From: an uncultured Treponema sp.
Lineage (GTDB): Bacteria; Spirochaetota; Spirochaetia; Treponematales; Treponemataceae
Assembly: GCA_905236465.1 (NCBI GenBank)
Contig: CAJOQA010000120.1
Location: forward strand, 1 to 7,703
Length of the DNA: 7,703 bases
Direction: 5' to 3'
A program made the translations under genes and the position numbers. Within the stretch, counting starts at the first letter, position 1; each line of letters begins with the position of its first letter. Below the pieces are notes generated by a model. That model was not told where the DNA came from. It was given only the letters and a program-made list of their open reading frames with translations, and searched no databases. Positions 1-5,828 of this stretch are shown in pieces.

Positions 1-33
1 AGATTTTTTATGTTCAATCACGTAGTCGGCATG

Positions 34-591
34 TCATTCCAAAAACAGGTACTGGTCAAAGTAGACGGCCCTGATTTTACCCATTATTAGTTGGGAATTT
101 ATCAGACTAACAAGATCTTGCTTTACTGCTTCTTCACCTTTTTGCAAAAGTTCTTCTTTTGAGTATCTTGAAAAGTAATTCATTATCAAAGACTTTTCTG
201 ACCTTTCCTTTTGGCTAAGCTCCTCAAATAGGGCATTGTCAGCAGAAGGATAGGTGAACCAGGGGGTGATAATAAGCAAAAGTGTGTTATCCTTATCTGC
301 TTGGGCCTTGACGTTTATTCTAAGCTGCCCAATGCTAGTAAAGGCATCTACGCTTTCTGAAGTTTTTTTACTTTTTTTTATTACAGCCTGTGGTTGCGGG
401 TCAGCTTTTCTATAAGATTCTTTTAAGCTTTCTTTTCTGGTAGAAAAGTTGACTATAGTTGCTATGACGATTATTGCCACTATTACAAGAAGAATGATGG
501 TAAGAATCTGGTTTAAATATCCGCTGCCCCTATTTCTAAATGGATGCCGTGGATTTTTGTAGTAAGGGTCATAGTCATCTGAATAAATCAT
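34..591 (-). CDS. FliL-like flagellar basal-body-associated membrane protein
   Basis: The product is about 185 aa. A short polar N-terminus rich in Tyr, Asp and Arg is followed by one hydrophobic segment (about residues 28-48), a charged linker, and a C-terminal domain (about 84-184). That domain follows the FliL pattern: an N-x-L-F-E-E-L stretch, a K-E-E-L-L-x-K-G-E-E-A-V-K-x-D-L helix, then I-N-S-x-L-x-x-G-K-I-x-x-V-Y-F and a hydrophobic end. FliL proteins are single-pass inner-membrane proteins that surround the flagellar stator and affect torque. I prefer the ATG at 591 to the one at 600: it gives a 4-nt ATGA overlap with the hflX stop, and the AAGGAGA site (601-607) is 9 nt away, whereas it abuts the ATG at 600. 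Translation is therefore probably coupled to hflX. In spirochaetes the usual fliL lies between motB and fliM, so this is more likely a paralogue. The linker is encoded across A8 and A7 runs (372-379, 363-369). Family is fairly sure, exact role is not. Confidence 0.72.
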   Translation of the reverse strand: MIYSDDYDPYYKNPRHPFRNRGSGYLNQILTIILLVIVAIIVIATIVNFSTRKESLKESYRKADPQPQAVIKKSKKTSESVDAFTSIGQLRINVKAQADKDNTLLLIITPWFTYPSADNALFEELSQKERSEKSLIMNYFSRYSKEELLQKGEEAVKQDLVSLINSQLIMGKIRAVYFDQYLFLE

Positions 592-1868
592 TCTGCACAT
601 TCTCCTTGAAATTCTTTTAATAAGGCTGCCGTCCTAGAAGAATCTTTTATCCTTGCTTTTATGTGAGCCCCGTCTTCCATCCATTCTTCTTCAAGAACCT
701 GCCCGTTTTTCCTGGCAAGATTGGCTAAATCTGCCCTGTCCATGGGGATTACATAGTCTTTTATGGTCCCGAATAGAGTTTCGGTAATTTTTTCTTTTAG
801 TTCATCAAAACCCAACTGACTTTTTGCTGAAATTTTAATCGAATCAGGGAAAAATGAATCAAGTTCAGCTGTAACAAGATTGTTATCCTGAACTAAGTCC
901 CATTTGTTAAGCAGAATCAGCTGGGGTAAATTCTCTGCCCCTATTTCGGAAAGAACAGAAAGTACCTGCTTGTACTGTTGTCTGCAGTGGCTATCGCTTG
1001 CGTCTACAGTTATTAAGAGCAAGTCCGCAAAGGTCGCTTCTTCTAAGGTTGACCTGAATGCTTTTATAAGAGTGTGGGGCAGGTTAGAGATAAAACCTAC
1101 CGTGTCCGTTAAAAGCAAGGAGGAGCCTGGTCCTGTCTCAAGTTTGCGGGTTGTTGGGTCTAGGGTTGCAAAGAGCTTGTTTTCAACAAAGACATCAGCC
1201 CCTGTCAGCGCGTTTAGGAGGCTAGATTTTCCGGCATTCGTATAGCCCACAAGGGCTACGTTCTGGCAGGAAGTTCTTTCCCTCTGCTTCCTTTGGGTCT
1301 GTCTGTTTATGATAACCTGATCCAACTCTTTTTTTACCTGGATAATTTTATCTTCTATCTGTCGCCGGTCAAGCTCAAGTTTTGTTTCTCCGCTGCCCTT
1401 TGTACCAAAGGCTCCGCCCCTTTGCCTAGCCATATCCCCATACATGTGGCTTAACCGTGGAAGGGAATATGTTAGGCGGGCAAGCTCAACCTGCAAGACT
1501 GCCTCTTTAGTTTGAGCTCTTTGAGCAAAGATGCGGAGTATTACCTCGTTCCGGTCAAAAACTGGTTTTGCACAAAGTTTTTCCCAGTTGCGCTGCTTGG
1601 AGGGGTCAATCTCAAAGTCAAAAATGATGCAGTCAGCTTCTGCTTCTTTTGCCTTGTCTGCAATTTCGTGAGCCTTGCCGCTTCCCATTCCGTAGGCAGG
1701 AGTAGGCTCTATTCTGGTAAGGACCAGAACACCTACTGTCTCGTACCCTAAAGTCTTTACTAAATCCATGAGCTCGTAGGGCTTTCCATCTTCTTCGCTT
1801 TTACCTTTAGGACCTGCAACTAAAAAACAACGGGGCTTTTTTTCTTCTTCAGCCTGAATTTCTGTCAT
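588..1868 (-). CDS. hflX: GTPase HflX
   Basis: This 426-aa protein is a full-length HflX, a GTPase of the TRAFAC class that binds the 50S subunit and splits stalled or stress-inactivated 70S ribosomes in the cytoplasm. The N-terminal HflX domain (about 12-130) carries the Y-G-M-G-S-G-K-A-x-E-I segment and an F-D-R-N-E-V-I-L-x-I-F-A-x-R-A stretch. A Gly-rich loop follows at about 151-162 (G-G-A-F-G-T-K-G-S-G-E-T), then a helical linker and the G domain. Its motifs are G1 GYTNAGKSS (208-216), G3 DTVGF (255-259), G4 NKWD (321-324) and G5 SAK (347-349). All GTPase motifs look intact. The ATG at 1868 fits the family start, since the conserved part begins near residue 14. No Shine-Dalgarno sequence precedes it; a sigma-70-type promoter ends 8 nt upstream, which suggests leaderless translation. 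The stop overlaps the start of the downstream fliL-like gene. Confidence 0.96.
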   Translation of the reverse strand: MTEIQAEEEKKPRCFLVAGPKGKSEEDGKPYELMDLVKTLGYETVGVLVLTRIEPTPAYGMGSGKAHEIADKAKEAEADCIIFDFEIDPSKQRNWEKLCAKPVFDRNEVILRIFAQRAQTKEAVLQVELARLTYSLPRLSHMYGDMARQRGGAFGTKGSGETKLELDRRQIEDKIIQVKKELDQVIINRQTQRKQRERTSCQNVALVGYTNAGKSSLLNALTGADVFVENKLFATLDPTTRKLETGPGSSLLLTDTVGFISNLPHTLIKAFRSTLEEATFADLLLITVDASDSHCRQQYKQVLSVLSEIGAENLPQLILLNKWDLVQDNNLVTAELDSFFPDSIKISAKSQLGFDELKEKITETLFGTIKDYVIPMDRADLANLARKNGQVLEEEWMEDGAHIKARIKDSSRTAALLKEFQGECAE

Positions 1869-1876
1869 ATAGGGAG

Positions 1877-1905
1877 AGTATAAGAATAAAAGGTGGCTTT
1901 TTCAA
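1877..1905 (-). promoter_or_regulatory. sigma-70-type promoter of hflX, close to the start codon
   Basis: On the minus strand, TTGAAA (1900-1905) and TATACT (1877-1882) are separated by exactly 17 nt. Each hexamer differs from consensus at one position. The -10 ends 8 nt before the hflX ATG (1868), so transcription would be expected to begin at about 1868-1870, giving an mRNA with almost no leader. The CTCCCTAT between -10 and ATG is not a Shine-Dalgarno sequence. Confidence 0.75.
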
Positions 1906-1981
1906 GGGGTGGCGGTTGAGCTTGCCAAAAGGTGACTAGAGAAAACTTCAAGTTGCTAAGTGCACTTTTTCTATATGCCCT

Positions 1982-2008
1982 TAATTTATTTTTATAAAAT
2001 GCCGAAAC
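1982..2008 (+). promoter_or_regulatory. candidate sigma-28 (FliA) promoter of the 614-aa membrane protein gene
   Basis: TAAT (1982-1985), 15 nt, then GCCGAAAC (2001-2008) resembles the FliA pattern TAAA-N15-GCCGATAA, with 3 of 4 and 6 of 8 positions matching and the spacing exact. It would start transcription near 2015 and leave a leader of about 29 nt before the GTG at 2044. I found no convincing sigma-70 pair at a 16-18 nt spacing on this strand. A TATAAA at 1993-1998 lacks a -35. This is an inference from pattern match only. Confidence 0.45.
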
Positions 2009-2032
2009 TAGTTTGAGAGGTCTTTAAAAAAT

Positions 2033-2037
2033 AGGAG
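2033..2037 (+). promoter_or_regulatory. ribosome binding site selecting a GTG start
   Basis: AGGAG lies 6 nt before the GTG at 2044. No ATG in the same frame lies near the N-terminus, and the hydrophobic segment begins at about residue 6, so this site fixes the non-ATG start. Confidence 0.8.
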
Positions 2038-2043
2038 TTTTTT

Positions 2044-3888
2044 GTGTCATCAGGTCAGAAAGTAGCTATCAGCCTGGCATTGACGCTTGTGGTTTTTGTA
2101 GCCGTTTGCGCTCTTGCTTTTACAGGCGGTTTTAATTATTTAGAAGTAAAATTTTATGCGCCTCAAAAAGTCAGCAGAATCACTGAAATGCTTGAAAAGA
2201 CCGGAAAAAAATACGACTCCTATATAGAAAAGTATCAGAATGTTTTTGCTGAATTTTGTCTTAAAAATTCAACTAGAACCTATATTGAGCGAGAGCTAAG
2301 TGAGGATGAGGTAAAAGAGCGGGGAAAGAACGAAGGTCTGCTTTTTGAATCCCTTTCGGGGCTGCAGGGCCTACGTATGATTTCCGGTGATGGAATTCAC
2401 CTGCATTACAGCAGCTTTCCTTCTGATATTCTGTTGCAGGATGCAGATTTTATTTCCTACAAAAACTACACGGATTTAAACGAAACCGCTTACGAATATA
2501 TTGCTACAGCTGACAATGGGGTTCACGCTGACAGTGTGGAAAAACTGATTGAAAGGTCTGCCCTCTATTTTGATAGCGAAGGGGACCGGCTGGTTTTTTC
2601 CTTCCCCTATTTTGACAAGCACACGGCTTACCGCGGCAGCCTGCTTTTTTATGTGTACGCTGATGATTTTACAAGTCAGATTATAAATGAAAATCTAATT
2701 CCCTTAGGGGCCAGGTCTTTTGTGATTGCGCCTGAAAGCTCTGGGGCAAATATCCAAAATCCCTCTAACGCAGGACTGGTCTTTAATATGCCCTCTTTTG
2801 ACAAGAAGACCTTTATTTCTTCAATAGAAGGCCTATGGGCTATGGGGCAAAACAAGGGGGTCAGTCAACTTTTAAGCATAAGGGATGAAGTGCTTGACGA
2901 TACTTTTTTATTGGTCTCTGCTAAAACTTCAAAATACTGCATGACAGGCTGGGTTTGCTTAGCCTCTTCCTTTGTACTTTCGCAGATGGAAAGGTTTTTA
3001 ATGCTCTTTTGCCTTTTTATAAGCCTTTTTCTCCTGATTTTTATGCTCTTTAACATCAAGCATGATGACATGGTTGTAATAAGTGAAAGGATCCGCAAAT
3101 TTGAGCTTAGGCTTTTCAGACAGTATCTGGACAGGAAGAATTCAACTGACTGGAAGGCTTTGGAAAAAGAGATTTCTCTTCGCAGGCAAGATATAAACGC
3201 AGAGGTCATAAAAAGCCTAGGTTTTAGGGGACGCCGCCACCGCAAGGAAGTGAACCTCTTGCTTGACCAGTCTTGGGGTGAGCTGATGAGCGCCATGAGC
3301 GGTGGGCGAAAGATGGCTGCGATTATTCAGTCGTATCAGGATGATGAAAAAGAAGAAACTAAGGAAATTCCTGCGGCTAAAGCGGTTGAAGAGGTAAAAG
3401 CCCTTGATGCGATTCCCGAAGCCGAGGTGGCGAAAGTTGAAGAAGTTGAGGAACTCGAAGAAATCCCTGAAGAAGAAGTAGAGGAAGCAGAGGAGGTCGA
3501 AGAACTCGAAGAAATTCCCGAAGCTGAGGAAGTTGAGGATGTTGAAGAGTTAGAAGAGATCCCCGAAGCGGAAGAAGTTGAGGATGTTGAAGAGTTAGAA
3601 GAGATTCCTGAAGCGGAAGAAGTTGAGGATGTTGAAGAGTTAGAAGAGATCCCCGAAGCGGAAGAAGTTGAAGATGTTGAAGAGTTAGAAGAAATTCCAG
3701 AAGCAGAAGAAATTCCTGAAGTGGAGCCTGTAGAGATTAGCGAAGAAGAAGCAATCAAATACTTTAATGATGGGCCAGAGCCTTCTTCTGCGCCGGCAGC
3801 TTCTTTAAGCGAAGAGTCCAAAAAAAAGCTCTCTGATTTTGAAACCGTGGACTACAATCCTCTTGAAAGCGAAGGAACGGAGGCTTGA
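2044..3888 (+). CDS. Two-pass membrane protein with Cache-like extracytoplasmic region and acidic repeat tail
   Basis: I do not recognise this 614-aa protein by name. An uncleaved signal anchor or first membrane helix spans about 6-30 and a second spans 318-338. Between them lie about 290 extracytoplasmic residues. Their last part (T-G-W-V-C-L-A-S immediately before the second helix) resembles the end of Cache-type sensor domains. After the second helix comes a helical, charged region (346-430) with a basic patch R-G-R-R-H-R-K-E (395-402). No HAMP, kinase, GGDEF or methyl-accepting domain is visible. Residues about 433-565 are extremely Glu-rich and contain tandem 15-residue repeats. The last part (K-K-K-L-S-D-F-E-T) is polar. 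Start is GTG with AGGAG 6 nt upstream. A sigma-28-like promoter suggests co-expression with motility genes, but function is unknown. T. pallidum Arp and Tp0470 also carry repeats, but I claim no homology. Confidence 0.85.
   Translation: MSSGQKVAISLALTLVVFVAVCALAFTGGFNYLEVKFYAPQKVSRITEMLEKTGKKYDSYIEKYQNVFAEFCLKNSTRTYIERELSEDEVKERGKNEGLLFESLSGLQGLRMISGDGIHLHYSSFPSDILLQDADFISYKNYTDLNETAYEYIATADNGVHADSVEKLIERSALYFDSEGDRLVFSFPYFDKHTAYRGSLLFYVYADDFTSQIINENLIPLGARSFVIAPESSGANIQNPSNAGLVFNMPSFDKKTFISSIEGLWAMGQNKGVSQLLSIRDEVLDDTFLLVSAKTSKYCMTGWVCLASSFVLSQMERFLMLFCLFISLFLLIFMLFNIKHDDMVVISERIRKFELRLFRQYLDRKNSTDWKALEKEISLRRQDINAEVIKSLGFRGRRHRKEVNLLLDQSWGELMSAMSGGRKMAAIIQSYQDDEKEETKEIPAAKAVEEVKALDAIPEAEVAKVEEVEELEEIPEEEVEEAEEVEELEEIPEAEEVEDVEELEEIPEAEEVEDVEELEEIPEAEEVEDVEELEEIPEAEEVEDVEELEEIPEAEEIPEVEPVEISEEEAIKYFNDGPEPSSAPAASLSEESKKKLSDFETVDYNPLESEGTEA
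3436..3705 (+). repeat. Tandem 45-bp in-frame repeat encoding acidic 15-residue units
   Basis: Four near-identical 45-bp units lie at 3526-3570, 3571-3615, 3616-3660 and 3661-3705, each encoding EEVEDVEELEEIPEA (residues 495-554). A diverged unit at 3481-3525 reads EEAEEVEELEEIPEA, and a more degenerate copy lies at about 3436-3480. Every nucleotide difference among the four main units is synonymous. Units 1 and 3 share ATC CCC where unit 2 has ATT CCT, so part of the array may have grown as a 90-bp dimer. Such arrays commonly vary in copy number between strains. Confidence 0.95.
3879..3883 (+). promoter_or_regulatory. ribosome binding site GGAGG for the 61-aa protein
   Basis: GGAGG lies inside the last codons of the upstream membrane-protein gene and 6 nt before a TTG at 3890. 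It is the strongest Shine-Dalgarno match near this frame, and the reason for choosing 3890 over the TTG at 3839. Confidence 0.65.
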
Positions 3889-3889
3889 T

Positions 3890-4075
3890 TTGTTTGCAGA
3901 AGGGACAAATGAAGATGGACTTTTAAAAAAAGCCCTAAGTATTTTAAACAAAAAGAAAGAAAGCCCTATTGTAGTCAAAGACGGAATCTTTACAATTTCG
4001 TCAGATTTGAATTTTTATAATCTAGAAGAAGACGAAGACTTTAGAAATCTAGTTGAATCAGTCTTAAGTAATTAA
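3890..4075 (+). CDS. Small hypothetical acidic protein, TTG start
   Basis: I do not recognise this gene. From the TTG at 3890 it encodes 61 aa, a soluble mixed-charge protein. A Lys-rich helix (L-L-K-K-A-L-S-I-L-N-K-K-K-E, about 11-24) is followed by a probable beta stretch (I-V-V-K-D-G-I-F-T-I) and an acidic C-terminal helix (N-L-E-E-D-E-D-F). The start lies 1 nt after the stop of the 614-aa gene, with GGAGG ideally spaced, so the pair is probably translated as a unit. The frame stays open upstream through 3839 and back to an A8 tract at 3820-3827. Loss of one A there would fuse the two genes into a 676-aa product, so a C-terminal extension of the membrane protein is an alternative reading. 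It is followed by the stop of a convergent gene 23 bp away. Confidence 0.55.
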   Translation: MFAEGTNEDGLLKKALSILNKKKESPIVVKDGIFTISSDLNFYNLEEDEDFRNLVESVLSN

Positions 4076-4098
4076 TCACACAGTAAAAGTTCCGCTTC

Positions 4099-5649
4099 CT
4101 ATTCTTTTGGAACAACATGCACTTGTACATTAAAGTTTTGTATAAGTTGAACAAAGGCATATATGGTCTTGTAGACGCTTATACACTGGTTTTTAAGAGT
4201 ACCTTCAGCAAAGTGATCCAAATCCTTCCAGTTTATGATTATCTCGCTATGAGGAGCTTTTACAAAGTCTTCAAGAGCCATCTTTAAGTTCTTGTCGTAG
4301 ATAATCAGGTTGTTTCTTGCGCTTACAATCATCTGCGCAGCAGCCTCGTTTGTATCTCCTAAGACCATGTTTATGATGTTCCTAGCCTCTTTATCCCTAT
4401 CAGCCCTGGGCATCAGGGTTTTTATCTTCATGCCCCACTCTGCATTTTCTGCAAGCTTATCGTCTAGTTTTGTTATTTTCTCTGAAATCTCCATTAATTG
4501 GTGAAAGGCCTCACTCATGGGTTTTGCCATCTGCTGCGTAGCCCATTCACCGCGGACAAGGAGTATATCAGAAAGTTCTCGGATTTCTTTTTTACCGAAA
4601 TTTAGTATAAAATGTTTAAGATATTTTAAAGGTTCTTGATAGATATAACCCTTGAAATTTTTTCTTTCTAAGTTTGCGCTATTGCCGCTGTTATAATTCT
4701 TTAAGGAGTCTATGTTTGTTGTTCCAAAAATTTCAGTGACAAGCTTTTCTATTTTTCCCTCTGCCTGCTTCTTTTTAAGACTGTTTACAGTTTTTTCCAC
4801 CTGTTTCTTTATTTGAGAAATATAGTCGTCCATTATGTGGTGGTTTTCTATTTTAACATTTTCCTTGTAAGCAGGGTTTTCGGAGATAAGCTGAACCATC
4901 ATCTCAAAAACCTGCCGCTCTTTTAAGGTACGAAGGCGGGCTACAATTTTCTTCCAAACATTTGCAGTGATTGGTTCCACCGTCTTAATCTTTTTTAAGA
5001 GAACAAACATATCGTCCCAAGGGGCGTCCAAGGGAAGTGCCCAGGCTACAGCACAGAAATTTTTAAGTTCTTCCAAAATATAAGTGCCGTTTATAGGCTG
5101 AAATTTGGGAAGGGTTGAAAAATTGTGCTCCCTGATGCTTGAATCAAATTTTTTTAGTATAAAATAGTAGTCAAATGAGCAGAAATTGCTGAAAGCCAGG
5201 GTTTTTGAATACAGGGCGTCAATTTGATTGATACGTGTTGAGTCAAATTGGGCAGAAAAGCTTTTTAAATCTTCTATTATATGCTTTTGCAAAGTCTTAA
5301 GGTCGCTTTTGCTTGCCAAATCGGTGATGGATTCTTCAGAAAATCTTTCTACATCTTCTAGTTGTTTTTCTGTGAGCGAGGCGTTTATAACTAAGTTTTT
5401 GAGCATTCCAGGATTTTGGTTAGCATTCTGGAACATCAGTTGAGCGGGAGAAATAGCCTTATATATGTCATAAAAGAATTTTGCAAGCTGTGGTTCTGCC
5501 TCGTGTTTGCCAGATTTATAAAAGTGAAATTTTGTTCTAGAAAGCTCCTTGTCTATATTCTTGAGCATGCGCTTTTTAGTTGCCTCTGGGTCATTGCCAC
5601 CCATTATTGAGGATAGAAGATTGTGAAAAAAATTAGAACCTTTTGCCAT
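4099..5649 (-). CDS. Hypothetical soluble helical protein, possibly DUF5312
   Basis: The product is 516 aa, with no signal peptide or membrane segment. It is rich in Lys, Asn, Phe and predicted alpha helices along its whole length. It starts with M-A-K-G-S-N-F-F-H-N-L-L-S-S-I-M-G-G, then a basic region. A charged Lys/Glu-rich helix at about 275-310 could form a coiled coil, and a possible helical bundle lies at about 340-500. From memory the overall character resembles DUF5312, a family of unknown function in spirochaetes; this assignment is tentative. I see no nucleotide-binding, metal-binding or catalytic motif. The ATG at 5649 has no Shine-Dalgarno sequence, but a consensus-like promoter ends 6 nt upstream, suggesting a leaderless mRNA. 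No better start lies nearby downstream. The gene faces the 61-aa gene tail to tail and is divergent from the feo operon. Confidence 0.85.
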   Translation of the reverse strand: MAKGSNFFHNLLSSIMGGNDPEATKKRMLKNIDKELSRTKFHFYKSGKHEAEPQLAKFFYDIYKAISPAQLMFQNANQNPGMLKNLVINASLTEKQLEDVERFSEESITDLASKSDLKTLQKHIIEDLKSFSAQFDSTRINQIDALYSKTLAFSNFCSFDYYFILKKFDSSIREHNFSTLPKFQPINGTYILEELKNFCAVAWALPLDAPWDDMFVLLKKIKTVEPITANVWKKIVARLRTLKERQVFEMMVQLISENPAYKENVKIENHHIMDDYISQIKKQVEKTVNSLKKKQAEGKIEKLVTEIFGTTNIDSLKNYNSGNSANLERKNFKGYIYQEPLKYLKHFILNFGKKEIRELSDILLVRGEWATQQMAKPMSEAFHQLMEISEKITKLDDKLAENAEWGMKIKTLMPRADRDKEARNIINMVLGDTNEAAAQMIVSARNNLIIYDKNLKMALEDFVKAPHSEIIINWKDLDHFAEGTLKNQCISVYKTIYAFVQLIQNFNVQVHVVPKE

Positions 5650-5655
5650 TCTTGT

Positions 5656-5684
5656 AGTATATGAAAAAAAATAAACTTTTACAA
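5656..5684 (-). promoter_or_regulatory. sigma-70-type promoter of the 516-aa gene with T8 in the spacer
   Basis: On the minus strand, TTGTAA (5679-5684) and TATACT (5656-5661) are 17 nt apart. Only ACAAGA (6 nt) separates the -10 from the ATG at 5649, so transcription should begin at or next to the start codon. The spacer contains a run of eight T (plus-strand A8, 5664-5671), which could change spacer length by slippage. Confidence 0.75.
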
Positions 5685-5741
5685 GTCCGTCTGTGACACT
5701 GGCGCTTATTAGTTAGCGAGTTTTGAGAAAAAATTGTCTAC

Positions 5742-5770
5742 TTGACAGGGAAGAATAGTTTCGATATACT
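5742..5770 (+). promoter_or_regulatory. Consensus sigma-70 promoter of the feo operon
   Basis: TTGACA (5742-5747) is a perfect -35. TATACT (5765-5770) differs from consensus at one position, and the spacer is exactly 17 nt. Transcription should start near 5777, leaving about 50 nt of leader before feoA. So strong a core promoter for an iron importer implies control by a repressor, and a palindrome overlaps the -10. Confidence 0.85.
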
Positions 5771-5784
5771 AACTTACGTTAGTA
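5767..5784 (+). promoter_or_regulatory. Inverted repeat overlapping the feo -10 and start site; probable operator
   Basis: TACTAAC, TTAC, GTTAGTA is a perfect 7-bp inverted repeat with a 4-nt centre. It covers the last four bases of the -10 and the expected transcription start, the usual position for a repressor. For feo genes the candidates are metal-dependent repressors of the Fur or DtxR/MntR (TroR-like) families. The site does not obviously match the classical Fur box, and its arm order is opposite to the DtxR box, so the regulator family is left open. Confidence 0.6.
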
Positions 5785-5828
5785 AAAGTTAATTTTTGTT
5801 ATCAATGTTAAACACAAGGAGTGCTATG

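Noticed and set aside
1..33. Possible start of a further minus-strand gene, GTG near 22
   Set aside because: Only seven codons are visible and no ribosome binding site is clear, so it cannot be supported.
592..600. Upstream ATG at 600 for the fliL-like gene
   Set aside because: The AAGGAGA site directly abuts it with no spacing. The ATG at 591 has a 9-nt spacing and the common ATGA overlap.
904..1245. Plus-strand open frames inside hflX (also 1512-1751)
   Set aside because: They lie opposite conserved HflX sequence, including G-domain motifs, and encode no recognisable protein.
1993..1998. TATAAA as a sigma-70 -10 for the 614-aa gene
   Set aside because: No -35-like hexamer lies 16-18 nt upstream, and the overlapping sigma-28 pattern fits better.
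2865..3296. Minus-strand 143-codon open frame inside the membrane-protein gene
   Set aside because: It is opposite a well-supported gene with two membrane helices and has no supporting motif.
3336..3821. Minus-strand 161-codon open frame rich in Ser, Thr and Gly
   Set aside because: It is the complement of the Glu-rich repeats (GAA/GAG read as TTC/CTC in another frame), with no start signal or independent coding character.
3839..3889. Earlier TTG start for the 61-aa gene at 3839
   Set aside because: No Shine-Dalgarno sequence precedes it and it lies deep in the upstream gene. TTG 3890 has GGAGG at 6 nt.
4089..4113. Hairpin GTTCC/GGAAC with a 15-nt loop between the convergent genes
   Set aside because: The stem is only 5 bp, the loop is long and there is no following T run, so it is not a credible terminator.
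5703..5718. Imperfect dyad CGCTTATTAGTTAGCG upstream of the feo promoter
   Set aside because: One mismatch and short arms; it could be a second operator or chance. The shared GTTAG with the 5767-5784 site is too short to rely on.
5796..5828. Longer FeoA-like reading from TTG 5796 or ATG 5805
   Set aside because: The AAGGAG site lies downstream of both, and the extra residues do not belong to the FeoA fold.
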